In this document: piece after piece, positions 25,901 through 38,513 of the stretch | Layout: each line of letters starts with the position of its first letter | Position numbering within the stretch: the stretch's first letter is position 1 | Assembly: GCA_037893225.1 (NCBI GenBank) | Contig: JAZGUH010000716.1 | Location: forward strand, 124,001-188,000 | DNA length: 64,000 bases | Direction of reading: 5' to 3' | From: Hippasteria phrygiana | Taxonomy: Eukaryota > Echinodermata > Asteroidea > Valvatida > Goniasteridae | The notes under the pieces: generated by a model | What the model saw: the letters and a program-made list of their open reading frames with translations, nothing else | Told to the model about the DNA's origin: nothing | The model's database searches: none | Made by a program: the position numbers and the translations under genes

Positions 25901-27396
25901 TTTATTTTCTTTCCGGCCAACATCTGTGTGCATATTACCTTCTATTTATTGCTCCATGCCTGTCAAATTCCCTGGGGTATGACTTGCTTTACTCATTCAT
26001 AATTGCATGAAATATCAACCAAATTCAGTCATTTTGACATGTATGGATAGCTTAGATCTGGCGCTACATGTTGCAATTATCGGCGGCTTCTTAGAGTTAA
26101 AACTTGTGGAGAAAATTCAAACCTCGCAATGTTTATTTTCTTTCCGGCCAACATCTGTGTGCATATTACCTTCTATTTATTGCTCCATGCCTGTCAAATT
26201 CCCTGGGGTATGACTTGCTTTACTCATTCATAATTGCATGAAATATCAACCAAATTCAGTCATTTTGACATGTATGGATAGCTTAGATCTGGCGCTACAT
26301 GTTGCAATTATCGGCGGCTTCTTAGAGTTAACACTTGTGGAGAAAATTCAAACCTCGCAATGTTTATTTTCTTTCCGGCCAACATCTGTGTACATGTTAC
26401 CGTCTATTTATTGCTCCATGCATGTCAAATTCCCTGGGGTATGGACTTGCTTTACTCATTCATAATTGCATGAAATATCAACCAAATTCAGTAATTTTGA
26501 CATGTATGGATAGCTTAGATCTGGCGCTACATGTTGCAATTATCGGCGGCTTCTTAGAGTTAAAACTTGTGGAGAAAATTCAAACCTCGCAATGTTTATT
26601 TTCTTTCCGGCCAACATCTGTGTACATGTTACCGTCTATTTATTGCTCCATGCATGTCAAATTCCCTGGGGTATGGACTTGCTTTACTCATTCATAATTG
26701 CATGAAATATCAACCAAATTCAGTAATTTTGACATGTATGGATAGCTTAGATCTGGCGCTACATGTTGCAATTATCGGCGGCTTCTTAGAGTTAAAACTT
26801 GTGGAGAAAATTCAAACCTCGCAATGTTTATTTTCTTTCCGGCCAACATCTGTGTACATGTTACCGTCTATTTATTGCTCCATGCATGTCAAATTCCCTG
26901 GGGTATGGACTTGCTTTACTCATTCATAATTGCATGAAATATCAACCAAATTCAGTAATTTTGACATGTATGGATAGCTTAGATCTGGCGCTACATGTTG
27001 CAATTATCGGCGGCTTCTTAGAGTTAAAACTTGTGGAGAAAATTCAAACCTCGAAATGTTTATTTTCTTTCCGGCCAACATCTGTGTGCATATTACCTTC
27101 TATTTATTGCTCCATGCCTGTCAAATTCCCTGGGGTATGACTTGCTTTACTCATTCATAATTGCATGAAATATCAACCAAATTCAGTAATTTTGACATGT
27201 ATGGGTAGCTTAGATCTGGCGCTACATGTTGCAATTATCGGCGGCTTCTTAGAATTAACACTTGTGGAGAAAATTCAAACCTCGCAATGTTTATTTTCTT
27301 TCCGGCCACCATCTGTGTACATATTACCTTTTATTTATTGCTTCATGCCTGTCAAATTCCCTGGGGTATGGACTTGCTTTACTCATTCATAATTGC
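22997..27396. repeat. Super-repeat block, copy 1 (9,494-bp offset)
   Basis: Nineteen monomers from an SK at 22997 to a PPY at 27165-27396 recur at 32491-36890. Shared private markers are gacaagtatgg (23228), ccctggtgtatgg (24385 monomer), gtctatgtatt (24617), and gtatgggtagc (27165). Inside, SK monomers at 22997, 25081 and 26934 give cycles of 9 and 8 monomers. Relative to the 17.2-22.6 kb HOR, this block has lost the gttacctctat monomer and one PPCI monomer. Private to this copy are caacaaaatgc (23460) and cggcctctta (25544 monomer). Confidence 0.9.
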
Positions 27397-28089
27397 ATGA
27401 AATATCAACCAAATGCAGTAATTTTGACATGTATGGATAGCTTAGATCTGGCGCTACATGTTGCAATTATCGGCGGCTTCTTAGAGTTAAAACTTGTGGA
27501 GAAAATTCAAAGCTCGCAATGTTTATTTTCTTTCCGGCCAACATCTGTGTGCATATTACCTTCTATTTATTGCTCCATGCCTGTCAAATTCCCTGGGGTA
27601 TGACTTGCTTTACTCATTCATAATTGCATGAAATATCAACCAAATTCAGTCATTTTGACATGTATGGATAGCTTAGATCTGGCGCTACATGTTGCAATTA
27701 TCGGCGGCTTCTTAGAGTTAAAACTTGTGGAGAAAATTCAAACCTCGCAATGTTTATTTTCTTTCCGGCCAACATCTGTGTGCATATTACCTTCTATTTA
27801 TTGCTCCATGCCTGTCAAATTCCCTGGGGTATGACTTGCTTTACTCATTCATAATTGCATGAAATATCAACCAAATTCAGTCATTTTGACATGTATGGAT
27901 AGCTTAGATCTGGCGCTACATGTTGCAATTATCGGCGGCTTCTTAGAGTTAAAACTTGTGGAGAAAATTCAAACCTCGCAATGTTTATTTTCTTTCCGGC
28001 CAACATCTGTGTGCATATTACCTTCTATTTATTGCTCCATGCCTGTCAAATTCCCTGGGGTATGACTTGCTTTACTCATTCATAATTGC
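27397..28089. repeat. Three CI-P monomers between super-repeat block and 5-mer
   Basis: Monomers 27397 (A start, aagctcg), 27628 and 27859 are all 231-bp CI-P copies; the last two appear identical to each other. They are part of a 12-monomer SK cycle (26934 to 29712) whose composition differs from the standard 12-mer. Confidence 0.8.
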
Positions 28090-29712
28090 ATGAAATATCA
28101 ACCAAATTCAGTAATTTTGACATGTATGGATAGCTTAGATCTGGCGCTACATGTTGCAATTATCGGCGGCTTCTTAGAGTTAACACTTGTGGAGAAAATT
28201 CAAACTTCGCAATGTTTATTTTCTTTCCGGCCACCATCTGTGTGCATATTACCTTTTATTTATTGCTTCATGCCTGTCAAATTCCCTGGGGTATGGACTT
28301 GCTTTACTCATTCATAATTGCATGAAATATCAACCAAATGCAGTAATTTTGACATGTATGGATAGCTTAGATCTGGCGCTACATGTTGCAATTATCGGCG
28401 GCTTCTTAGAGTTAACACTTGTGGAGAAAATTCAAACCTCGCAATGTTTATTTTCTTTCCGGCCAACATCTGTGTACACGTTACCGTCTATTTATTGCTC
28501 CATGCCTGTCAAATTCCCTGGGGTATGACTTGCTTTACTCATTCATAATTGCATGAAATATCAACCAAATTCAGTAATTTTGACATGTATGGATAGCTTA
28601 GATCTGGCGCTACATGTTGCAATTATCGGCGGCTTCTTAGAGTTAACACTTGTGGAGAAAATTCAAACCTCGCAATGTTTATTTTCTTTCCGGCCAACAT
28701 CTGTGTACATGTTACCGTCTATTTATTGCTCCATGCATGTCAAATTCCCTGGGGTATGGACTTGCTTTACTCATTCATAATTGCATGAAATATCAACCAA
28801 ATTCAGTAATTTTTGACATGTATGGATAGCTTAGATCTGGCGCTATATGTTGCAATTATCGGCGCCTTCTTAGAGTTAAAACTTGTGGAGAAAATTCAAA
28901 CCTCGGAATGTTTATTTTCTTTCCGGCCAACATCTGTGTACATGTTACCGTATATTTATTGCTCCATGCATGTCAAATTCCCTGGGGTATGGACTTGCTT
29001 TACTCATTCATAATTGCATGAAATATCAACCAAATTCAGTAATTTTGAGATGTATGGATAGCTTAGATCTGGCGCTACATGTTGCAATTATCGGCGGCTT
29101 CTTAGAGTTAAAACTTGTGGAGAAAATTCAAACCTCGCAATGTTTATTTTCTTTCCGGCCAACATCTGTGTGCATATTACCTTCTATTTATTGCTCCATG
29201 CCTGTCAAATTCCCTGGGGTATGACTTGCTTTACTCATTCATAATTGCATGAAATATCAACCAAATTCAGTAATTTTGACATGTATGGATAGCTTAGATC
29301 TGGCGCTACATGTTGCAATTATCGGCGGCTTCTTAGAGTTAACACTTGTGGAGAAAATTCAAACTTCGCAATGTTTATTTTCTTTCCGGCCACCATCTGT
29401 GTGCATATTACCTTTTATTTATTGCTTCATGCCTGTCAAATTCCCTGGGGTATGGACTTGCTTTACTCATTCATAATTGCATGAAATATCAACCAAATGC
29501 AGTAATTTTGACATGTATGGATAGCTTAGATCTGGCGCTACATGTTGCAATTATCGGCGGCTTCTTAGAGTTAACACTTGTGGAGAAAATTCAAACCTCG
29601 CAATGTTTATTTTCTTTCCGGCCAACATCTGTGTACATGTTACCGTCTATTTATTGCTCCATGCATGTCAAATTCCCTGGGGTATGGACTTGCTTTACTC
29701 ATTCATAATTGC
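28090..29712. repeat. 5-monomer partial duplication carrying a right-domain-like cassette
   Basis: Monomers run PPCI (28090, with caaacttcgc), A/T/YM-P (28322, with gtgtacacg), YM-H (28553), V (28785), CI (29018, with gagatg), then PPCI again (29249, also with caaacttcgc) and A/T/YM-H (29481). The shared caaacttcgc indicates a duplication with 1,159-bp offset (five monomers). The order PPCI, A/YM-P, YM-H, V is otherwise a feature of the right domain (41295, 46387, 51943, 57966), so this looks related to the source of that cassette or like an early copy moved left. Confidence 0.8.
28785..29017. repeat. Divergent V-type monomer, 233 bp
   Basis: This copy has an extra T (gtaatttttgac), gctatatgttgc, atcggcgcc and ctcggaatg, plus accgtatattt, and keeps the double-G ending, giving 233 bp. 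It is the most divergent monomer in the left domain and the only V there apart from the boundary chimera at 36891. Confidence 0.85.
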
Positions 29713-32490
29713 ATGAAATATCAACCAAATTCAGTAATTTTGACATGTATGGATAGCTTAGATCTGGCGCTACATGTTGCAATTATCGGCGGCTTCTTAG
29801 AGTTAAAACTTGTGGAGAAAATTCAAACCTCGAAATGTTTATTTTCTTTCCGGCCAACATCTGTGTGCATATTACCTTCTATTTATTGCTCCATGCCTGT
29901 CAAATTCCCTGGGGTATGACTTGCTTTACTCATTCATAATTGCATGAAATATCAACCAAATTCAGTAATTTTGACAAGTATGGATAGCTTAGATCTGGCG
30001 CTACATGTTGCAATTATCGGCGGCTTCTTAGAATTAACACTTGTGGAGAAAATTCAAACCTCGCAATGTTTATTTTCTTTCCGGCCACCATCTGTGTACA
30101 TATTACCTTTTATTTATTGCTTCATGCCTGTCAAATTCCCTGGGGTATGGACTTGCTTTACTCATTCATAATTGCATGAAATATCAACCAAATGCAGTAA
30201 TTTTGACATGTATGGATAGCTTAGATCTGGCGCTACATGTTGCAATTATCGGCGGCTTCTTAGAGTTAAAACTTGTGGAGAAAATTCAAACCTCGCAATG
30301 TTTATTTTCTTTCCGGCCAACATCTGTGTGCATATTACCTTCTATTTATTGCTCCTTGCCTGTCAAATTCCCTGGGGTATGACTTGCTTTACTCATTCAT
30401 AATTGCATGAAATATCAACCAAATGCAGTAATTTTGACATGTATGGATAGCTTAGATCTGGCGCTACATGTTGCAATTATCGGCGGCTTCTTAGAGTTAA
30501 AACTTGTGGAGAAAATTCAAACCTTGCAATGTTTATTTTCTTTCCGGCCACCATCTGTGTGCATATTACCTTCTATTTATTGCTCCATGCCTGTCAAATT
30601 CCCTGGGGTATGACTTGCTTTACTCATTCATAATTGCATGAAATATCAACCAAATTCAGTAATTTTGACATGTATGGATAGCTTAGATCTGGCGCTACAT
30701 GTTGCAATTATCGGCGGCTTCTTAGAGTTAACACTTGTGGAGAAAATTCAAACCTCGCAATGTTTATTTTCTTTCCGGCCACCATCTGTGTGCATATTAC
30801 CTTTTATTTATTGCTTCATGCCTGTCAAATTCCCTGGGGTATGGACTTGCTTTACTCATTCATAATTGCATGAAATATCAACCAAATGCAGTAATTTTGA
30901 CATGTATGGATAGCTTAGATCTGGCGCTACATGTTGCAATTATCGGCGGCTTCTTAGAGTTAACACTTGTGGAGAAAATTCAAACCTCGCAATGTTTATT
31001 TTCTTTCCGGCCACCATCTGTGTGCATATTACCTTTTATTTATTGCTTCATGCCTGTCAAATTCCCTGGGGTATGGACTTGCTTTACTCATTCATAATTG
31101 CATGAAATATCAACCAAATGCAGTAATTTTGACATGTATGGATAGCTTAGATCTGGCGCTACATGTTGCAATTATCGGCGGCTTCTTAGAGTTAAAACTT
31201 GTGGAGAAAATTCAAACCTCGCAATGTTTATTTTCTTTCCGGCCAACATCTGTGTACATGTTACCGTCTATTTATTGCTCCATGCCTGTCAAATTCCCTG
31301 GGGTATGACTTGCTTTACTCATTCATAATTGCATGAAATATCAACCAAATTCAGTCATTTTGACATGTATGGATAGCTTAGATCTGGCGCTACATGTTGC
31401 AATTATCGGCGGCTTCTTAGAGTTAACACTTGTGGAGAAAATTCAAACCTCGCAATGTTTATTTTCTTTCCGGCCAACATCTGTGTACATGTTACCGTCT
31501 ATTTATTGCTCCATGCATGTCAAATTCCCTGGGGTATGACTTGCTTTACTCATTCATAATTGCATGAAATATCAACTAAATTCAGTCATTTTGACATGTA
31601 TGGATAGCTTAGATCTGGCGCTACATGTTGCAATTATCGGCGGCTTCTTAGAGTTAAAACTTGTGGAGAAAATTCAAACCTCGCAATGTTTATTTTCTTT
31701 CCGGCCAACATCTGTGTGCATATTACCTTCTATTTATTGCTCCATGCCTGTCAAATTCCCTGGGGTATGACTTGCTTTACTCATTCATAATTGCATGAAA
31801 TATCAACCAAATTCAGTCATTTTGACATGTATGGATAGCTTAGATCTGGCGCTACATTTTGCAATTATCGGCGGCTTCTTAGAGTTAACACTTGTGGAGA
31901 AAATTCAAACCTCGCAATGTTTATTTTCTTTCCGGCCAACATCTGTGTACATGTTACCGTCTATTTATTGCTCCATGCATGTCAAATTCCCTGGGGTATG
32001 GACTTGCTTTACTCATTCATAATTGCATGAAATATCAACCAAATTCAGTAATTTTGACATGTATGGATAGCTTAGATCTGGCGCTACATGTTGCAATTAT
32101 CGGCGGCTTCTTAGAGTTAAAACTTGTGGAGAAAATTCAAACCTCGCAATGTTTATTTTCTTTCCGGCCAACATCTGTGTACATGTTACCGTCTATTTAT
32201 TGCTCCATGCATGTCAAATTCCCTGGGGTATGGACTTGCTTTACTCATTCATAATTGCATGAAATATCAACCAAATTCAGTAATTTTGACATGTATGGAT
32301 AGCTTAGATCTGGCGCTACATGTTGCAATTATCGGCGGCTTCTTAGAGTTAAAACTTGTGGAGAAAATTCAAACCTCGCAATGTTTATTTTCTTTCCGGC
32401 CAACATCTGTGTACATGTTACCGTCTATTTATTGCTCCATGCATGTCAAATTCCCTGGGGTATGGACTTGCTTTACTCATTCATAATTGC
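29713..32490. repeat. 12-monomer higher-order repeat, 2,778 bp
   Basis: From SK (29713) through PPY with gacaagtatgg (29944), A/CI, LQ, PPCI, A/PPCI, A/YM-P, YM-H (231), CI with caactaaattc, YM-H with ctacattttgc (31795), and two more YM-H. It is the same order as the 17.7-22.5 kb unit. It lacks the one-base deletion in the eleventh monomer (hence 2,778, not 2,777 bp), gtatgacatgc and aaatttcctgg, so it branched before those changes or lost them by conversion. Confidence 0.88.
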
Positions 32491-35400
32491 ATGAAATATC
32501 AACCAAATTCAGTAATTTTGACATGTATGGATAGCTTAGATCTGGCGCTACATGTTGCAATTATCGGCGGCTTCTTAGAGTTAAAACTTGTGGAGAAAAT
32601 TCAAACCTCGAAATGTTTATTTTCTTTCCGGCCAACATCTGTGTGCATATTACCTTCTATTTATTGCTCCATGCCTGTCAAATTCCCTGGGGTATGACTT
32701 GCTTTACTCATTCATAATTGCATGAAATATCAACCAAATTCAGTAATTTTGACAAGTATGGATAGCTTAGATCTGGCGCTACATGTTGCAATTATCGGCG
32801 GCTTCTTAGAATTAACACTTGTGGAGAAAATTCAAACCTCGCAATGTTTATTTTCTTTCCGGCCACCATCTGTGTACATATTACCTTTTATTTATTGCTT
32901 CATGCCTGTCAAATTCCCTGGGGTATGGACTTGCTTTACTCATTCATAATTGCATGAAATATCAACCAAATGCAGTAATTTTGACATGTATGGATAGCTT
33001 AGATCTGGCGCTACATGTTGCAATTATCGGCGGCTTCTTAGAGTTAAAACTTGTGGAGAAAATTCAAACCTCGCAATGTTTATTTTCTTTCCGGCCAACA
33101 TCTGTGTGCATATTACCTTCTATTTATTGCTCCTTGCCTGTCAAATTCCCTGGGGTATGACTTGCTTTACTCATTCATAATTGCATGAAATATCAACCAA
33201 ATGCAGTAATTTTGACATGTATGGATAGCTTAGATCTGGCGCTACATGTTGCAATTATCGGCGGCTTCTTAGAGTTAAAACTTGTGGAGAAAATTCAAAC
33301 CTTGCAATGTTTATTTTCTTTCCGGCCACCATCTGTGTGCATATTACCTTCTATTTATTGCTCCATGCCTGTCAAATTCCCTGGGGTATGACTTGCTTTA
33401 CTCATTCATAATTGCATGAAATATCAACCAAATTCAGTAATTTTGACATGTATGGATAGCTTAGATCTGGCGCTACATGTTGCAATTATCGGCGGCTTCT
33501 TAGAGTTAACACTTGTGGAGAAAATTCAAACCTCGCAATGTTTATTTTCTTTCCGGCCACCATCTGTGTGCATATTACCTTTTATTTATTGCTTCATGCC
33601 TGTCAAATTCCCTGGGGTATGGACTTGCTTTACTCATTCATAATTGCATGAAATATCAACCAAATGCAGTAATTTTGACATGTATGGATAGCTTAGATCT
33701 GGCGCTACATGTTGCAATTATCGGCGGCTTCTTAGAGTTAAAACTTGTGGAGAAAATTCAAATCTCGCAATGTTTATTTTCTTTCCGGCCAACATCTGTG
33801 TACATGTTACCGTCTATTTATTGCTCCATGCCTGTCAAATTCCCTGGGGTATGACTTGCTTTACTCATTCATAATTGCATGAAATATCAACCAAATTCAG
33901 TCATTTTGACATGTATGGATAGCTTAGATCTGGCGCTACATGTTGCAATTATCGGCGGCTTCTTAGAGTTAACACTTGTGGAGAAAATTCAAACCTCGCA
34001 ATGTTTATTTTCTTTCCGGCCAACATCTGTGTACATGTTACCGTCTATTTATTGCTCCATGCATGTCAAATTCCCTGGTGTATGGACTTGCTTTACTCAT
34101 TCATAATTGCATGAAATATCAACCAAATTCAGTAATTTTGACATGTATGGATAGCTTAGATCTGGCGCTACATGTTGCAATTATCGGCGGCTTCTTAGAG
34201 TTAAAACTTGTGGAGAAAATTCAAACCTCGCAATGTTTATTTTCTTTCCGGCCAACATCTGTGTACATGTTACCGTCTATGTATTGCTCCATGCATGTCA
34301 AATTCCCTGGGGTATGGACTTGCTTTACTCATTCATAATTGCATGAAATATCAACCAAATTCAGTAATTTTGACATGTATGGATAGCTTAGATCTGGCGC
34401 TACATGTTGCAATTATCGGCGGCTTCTTAGAGTTAAAACTTGTGGAGAAAATTCAAACCTCGCAATGTTTATTTTCTTTCCGGCCAACATCTGTGTACAT
34501 GTTACCGTCTATTTATTGCTCCATGCATGTCAAATTCCCTAGGGTATGGACTTGCTTTACTCATTCATAATTGCATGAAATATCAACCAAATTCAGTAAT
34601 TTTGACATGTATGGATAGCTTAGATCTGGCGCTACATGTTGCAATTATCGGCGGCTTCTTAGAGTTAAAACTTGTGGAGAAAATTCAAACCTCGAAATGT
34701 TTATTTTCTTTCCGGCCAACATCTGTGTGCATATTACCTTCTATTTATTGCTCCATGCCTGTCAAATTCCCTGGGGTATGACTTGCTTTACTCATTCATA
34801 ATTGCATGAAATATCAACCAAATTCAGTAATTTTGACATGTATGGATAGCTTAGATCTGGCGCTACATGTTGCAATTATCGGCGGCTTCTTAGAATTAAC
34901 ACTTGTGGAGAAAATTCAAACCTCGCAATGTTTATTTTCTTTCCGGCCACCATCTGTGTACATATTACCTTTTATTTATTGCTTCATGCCTGTCAAATTC
35001 CCTGGGGTATGGACTTGCTTTACTCATTCATAATTGCATGAAATATCAACCAAATGCAGTAATTTTGACATGTATGGATAGCTTAGATCTGGCGCTACAT
35101 GTTGCAATTATCGGCGGCTTCTTAGAGTTAAAACTTGTGGAGAAAATTCAAACCTCGCAATGTTTATTTTCTTTCCGGCCAACATCTGTGTACATGTTAC
35201 CGTCTATTTATTGCTCCATGCATGTCAAATTCCCTGGGGTATGGACTTGCTTTACTCATTCATAATTGCATGAAATATCAACCAAATTCAGTAATTTTGA
35301 CATGTATGGATAGCTTAGATCTGGCGCTACATGTTGCAATTATCGGCGGCTTCTTAGAGTTAAAACTTGTGGAGAAAATTCAAAGCTCGCAATGTTTATT

Positions 35401-36890
35401 TTCTTTCCGGCCAACATCTGTGTGCATATTACCTTCTATTTATTGCTCCATGCCTGTCAAATTCCCTGGGGTATGACTTGCTTTACTCATTCATAATTGC
35501 ATGAAATATCAACCAAATTCAGTCATTTTGACATGTATGGATAGCTTAGATCTGGCGCTACATGTTGCAATTATCGGCGGCTTCTTAGAGTTAAAACTTG
35601 TGGAGAAAATTCAAACCTCGCAATGTTTATTTTCTTTCCGGCCAACATCTGTGTGCATATTACCTTCTATTTATTGCTCCATGCCTGTCAAATTCCCTGG
35701 GGTATGACTTGCTTTACTCATTCATAATTGCATGAAATATCAACCAAATTCAGTCATTTTGACATGTATGGATAGCTTAGATCTGGCGCTACATGTTGCA
35801 ATTATCGGCGGCTTCTTAGAGTTAACACTTGTGGAGAAAATTCAAACCTCGCAATGTTTATTTTCTTTCCGGCCAACATCTGTGTACATGTTACCGTCTA
35901 TTTATTGCTCCATGCATGTCAAATTCCCTGGGGTATGGACTTGCTTTACTCATTCATAATTGCATGAAATATCAACCAAATTCAGTAATTTTGACATGTA
36001 TGGATAGCTTAGATCTGGCGGTACATGTTGCAATTATCGGCGGCTTCTTAGAGTTAAAACTTGTGGAGAAAATTCAAACCTCGCAATGTTTATTTTCTTT
36101 CCGGCCAACATCTGTGTACATGTTACCGTCTATTTATTGCTCCATGCATGTCAAATTCCCTGGGGTATGGACTTGCTTTACTCATTCATAATTGCATGAA
36201 ATATCAACCAAATTCAGTAATTTTGACATGTATGGATAGCTTAGATCTGGCGCTACATGTTGCAATTATCGGCGGCTTCTTAGAGTTAAAACTTGTGGAG
36301 AAAATTCAAACCTCGCAATGTTTATTTTCTTTCCGGCCAACATCTGTGTACATGTTACCGTCTATTTATTGCTCCATGCATGTCAAATTCCCTGGAGTAT
36401 GGACTTGCTTTACTCATTCATAATTGCATGAAATATCAACCAAATTCAGTAATTTTGACATGTATGGATAGCTTAGATCTGGCGCTACATGTTGCAATTA
36501 TCGGCGGCTTCTTAGAGTTAAAACTTGTGGAGAAAATTCAAACCTCGAAATGTTTATTTTCTTTCCGGCCAACATCTGTGTGCATATTACCTTCTATTTA
36601 TTGCTCCATGCCTGTCAAATTCCCTGGGGTATGACTTGCTTTACTCATTCATAATTGCATGAAATATCAACCAAATTCAGTAATTTTGACATGTATGGGT
36701 AGCTTAGATCTGGCGCTACATGTTGCAATTATCGGCGGCTTCTTAGAATTAACACTTGTGGAGAAAATTCAAACCTCGCAATGTTTATTTTCTTTCCGGC
36801 CACCATCTGTGTACATATTACCTTTTATTTATTGCTTCATGCCTGTCAAATTCCCTGGGGTATGGACTTGCTTTACTCATTCATAATTGC
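32491..36890. repeat. Super-repeat block, copy 2 (9,494-bp offset)
   Basis: Counterpart of 22997-27396 with the same 19-monomer order and the same rare markers: ccctggtgtatgg in the 33879 monomer, gtctatgtatt in 34111, gtatgggtagc in 36659. Differences private to this copy that I saw: attcaaatctcg (33648 monomer), ccctagggtatgg (34343), ggcggtaca (35964), ccctggagtatgg (36196). Together with two in the other copy, that is about six differences in 4,400 bp by eye. The match ends in the next monomer, which is chimeric. Confidence 0.9.
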
Positions 36891-37123
36891 ATGAAATATC
36901 AACCAAATGCAGTAATTTTTGACATGTATGGATAGCTTAGATCTGGCGCTATATGTTGCAATTATCGGCGGCTTCTTAGAGTTAAAACTTGTGGAGAAAA
37001 TTCAAACCTCGGAATGTTTATTTTCTTTCCGGCCAACATCTGTGTACATGTTACCGTCTATTTATTGCTCCATGCATGTCAAATTCCCTGGGGTATGGAC
37101 TTGCTTTACTCATTCATAATTGC
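36891..37123. repeat. Chimeric boundary monomer, 233 bp
   Basis: It begins with aaatgcagt, as expected after a PPY monomer in the left domain, then carries the V-type extra T, ctatatg and ctcggaatg shared with 28785, but keeps atcggcggc and ends as YM-H. It is followed at once by the first R monomer. It joins left-domain and right-domain arrangements and is the likely recombination junction. Confidence 0.8.
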
Positions 37124-38513
37124 ATGAAATATCAACCAAATTCAGTAATTTTGACATGTATGGATAGCTTAGATCTGGCGCTACATGTTGCAATTATCGG
37201 CGGCTTCTTAGAGTTAACACTTGTGGAGAAAATTCAAACCTCGCAATGTTTATTTTCTTCCCGGCCACCATCTGTGTGCAGATTACCTTTTATTTATTGC
37301 TCCATGCCTGTCAAATTCCCTGGGGTATGGACTTGCTTTACTCATTCATAATTGCATGAAATATCAACCAAATTCAGTAATTTTGACATGTATGGATAGC
37401 TTAGATCTGGCGCTACATGTTGCAATTATCGGCGGCTTCTTAGAGTTAACACTTGTGGAGAAAATTCAAACCTCGCAATGTTTATTTTCTTCCCGGCCAC
37501 CATCTGTGTGCAGATTACCTTTTATTTATTGCTCCATGCCTGTCAAATTCCCTGGGGTATGGACTTGCTTTACTCATTCATAATTGCATGAAATATCAAC
37601 CAAATTCAGTAATGTTGACATGTATGGATAGCTTAGATCTGGCGCTACATGTTGCAATTATCGGCGGCTTCTTAGAGTTAAAACTTGTGGAGAAAATTCA
37701 AACCTCGCAATGTTTATTTTCTTTCCGGCCAACATCTGTGTGCATATTACCTTCTATTTATTGCTCCATGCCTGTCAAATTCCCTGGGGTATGACTTGCT
37801 TTACTCATTCATAATTGCATGAAATATCAACCAAATTCAGTAATTTTGACATGTATGGATAGCTTAGATCTGGCGCTACATGTTGCAATTATCGGCGGCT
37901 TCTTAGAGTTAACACTTGTGGAGAAAATTCAAACCTCGCAATGTTTATTTTCTTCCCGGCCACCATCTGTGTGCAGATTACCTTTTATTTATTGCTCCAT
38001 GCCTGTCAAATTCCCTGGGGTATGGACTTGCTTTACTCATTCATAATTGCATGAAATATCAACCAAATTCAGTAATTTTGACATGTATGGATAGCTTAGA
38101 TCTGGCGCTACATGTTGCAATTATCGGCGGCTTCTTAGAGTTAACACTTGTGGAGAAAATTCAAACCTCGCAATGTTTATTTTCTTCCCGGCCACCATCT
38201 GTGTGCAGATTACCTTTTATTTATTGCTCCATGCCTGTCAAATTCCCTGGGGTATGGACTTGCTTTACTCATTCATAATTGCATGAAATATCAACCAAAT
38301 TCAGTAATGTTGACATGTATGGATAGCTTAGATCTGGCGCTACATGTTGCAATTATCGGCGGCTTCTTAGAGTTAAAACTTGTGGAGAAAATTCAAACCT
38401 CGCAATGTTTATTTTCTTTCCGGCCAACATCTGTGTGCATATTACCTTCTATTTATTGCTCCATGCCTGTCAAATTCCCTGGGGTATGACTTGCTTTACT
38501 CATTCATAATTGC
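37124..38513. repeat. R-R-M trimer, tandemly duplicated (695 bp each)
   Basis: Monomers 37124 (R, 232), 37356 (R, 232), 37588 (M, 231) are repeated at 37819, 38051, 38283. R monomers carry ttcttcccggccacc and gcagattacctttt; M monomers carry gtaatgttgac with CI-P. I saw no differences between the copies. Neither R nor M occurs left of this point. The trimer reappears at 43842, 48008 and 49398. Confidence 0.9.

Noticed and set aside
37245..37275. CENP-B box-like site at ttcttcccggccacc in R monomers
   Set aside because: Only the CCCG core resembles the reverse complement of the box; the remaining required bases do not match, and non-R monomers lack even the core.
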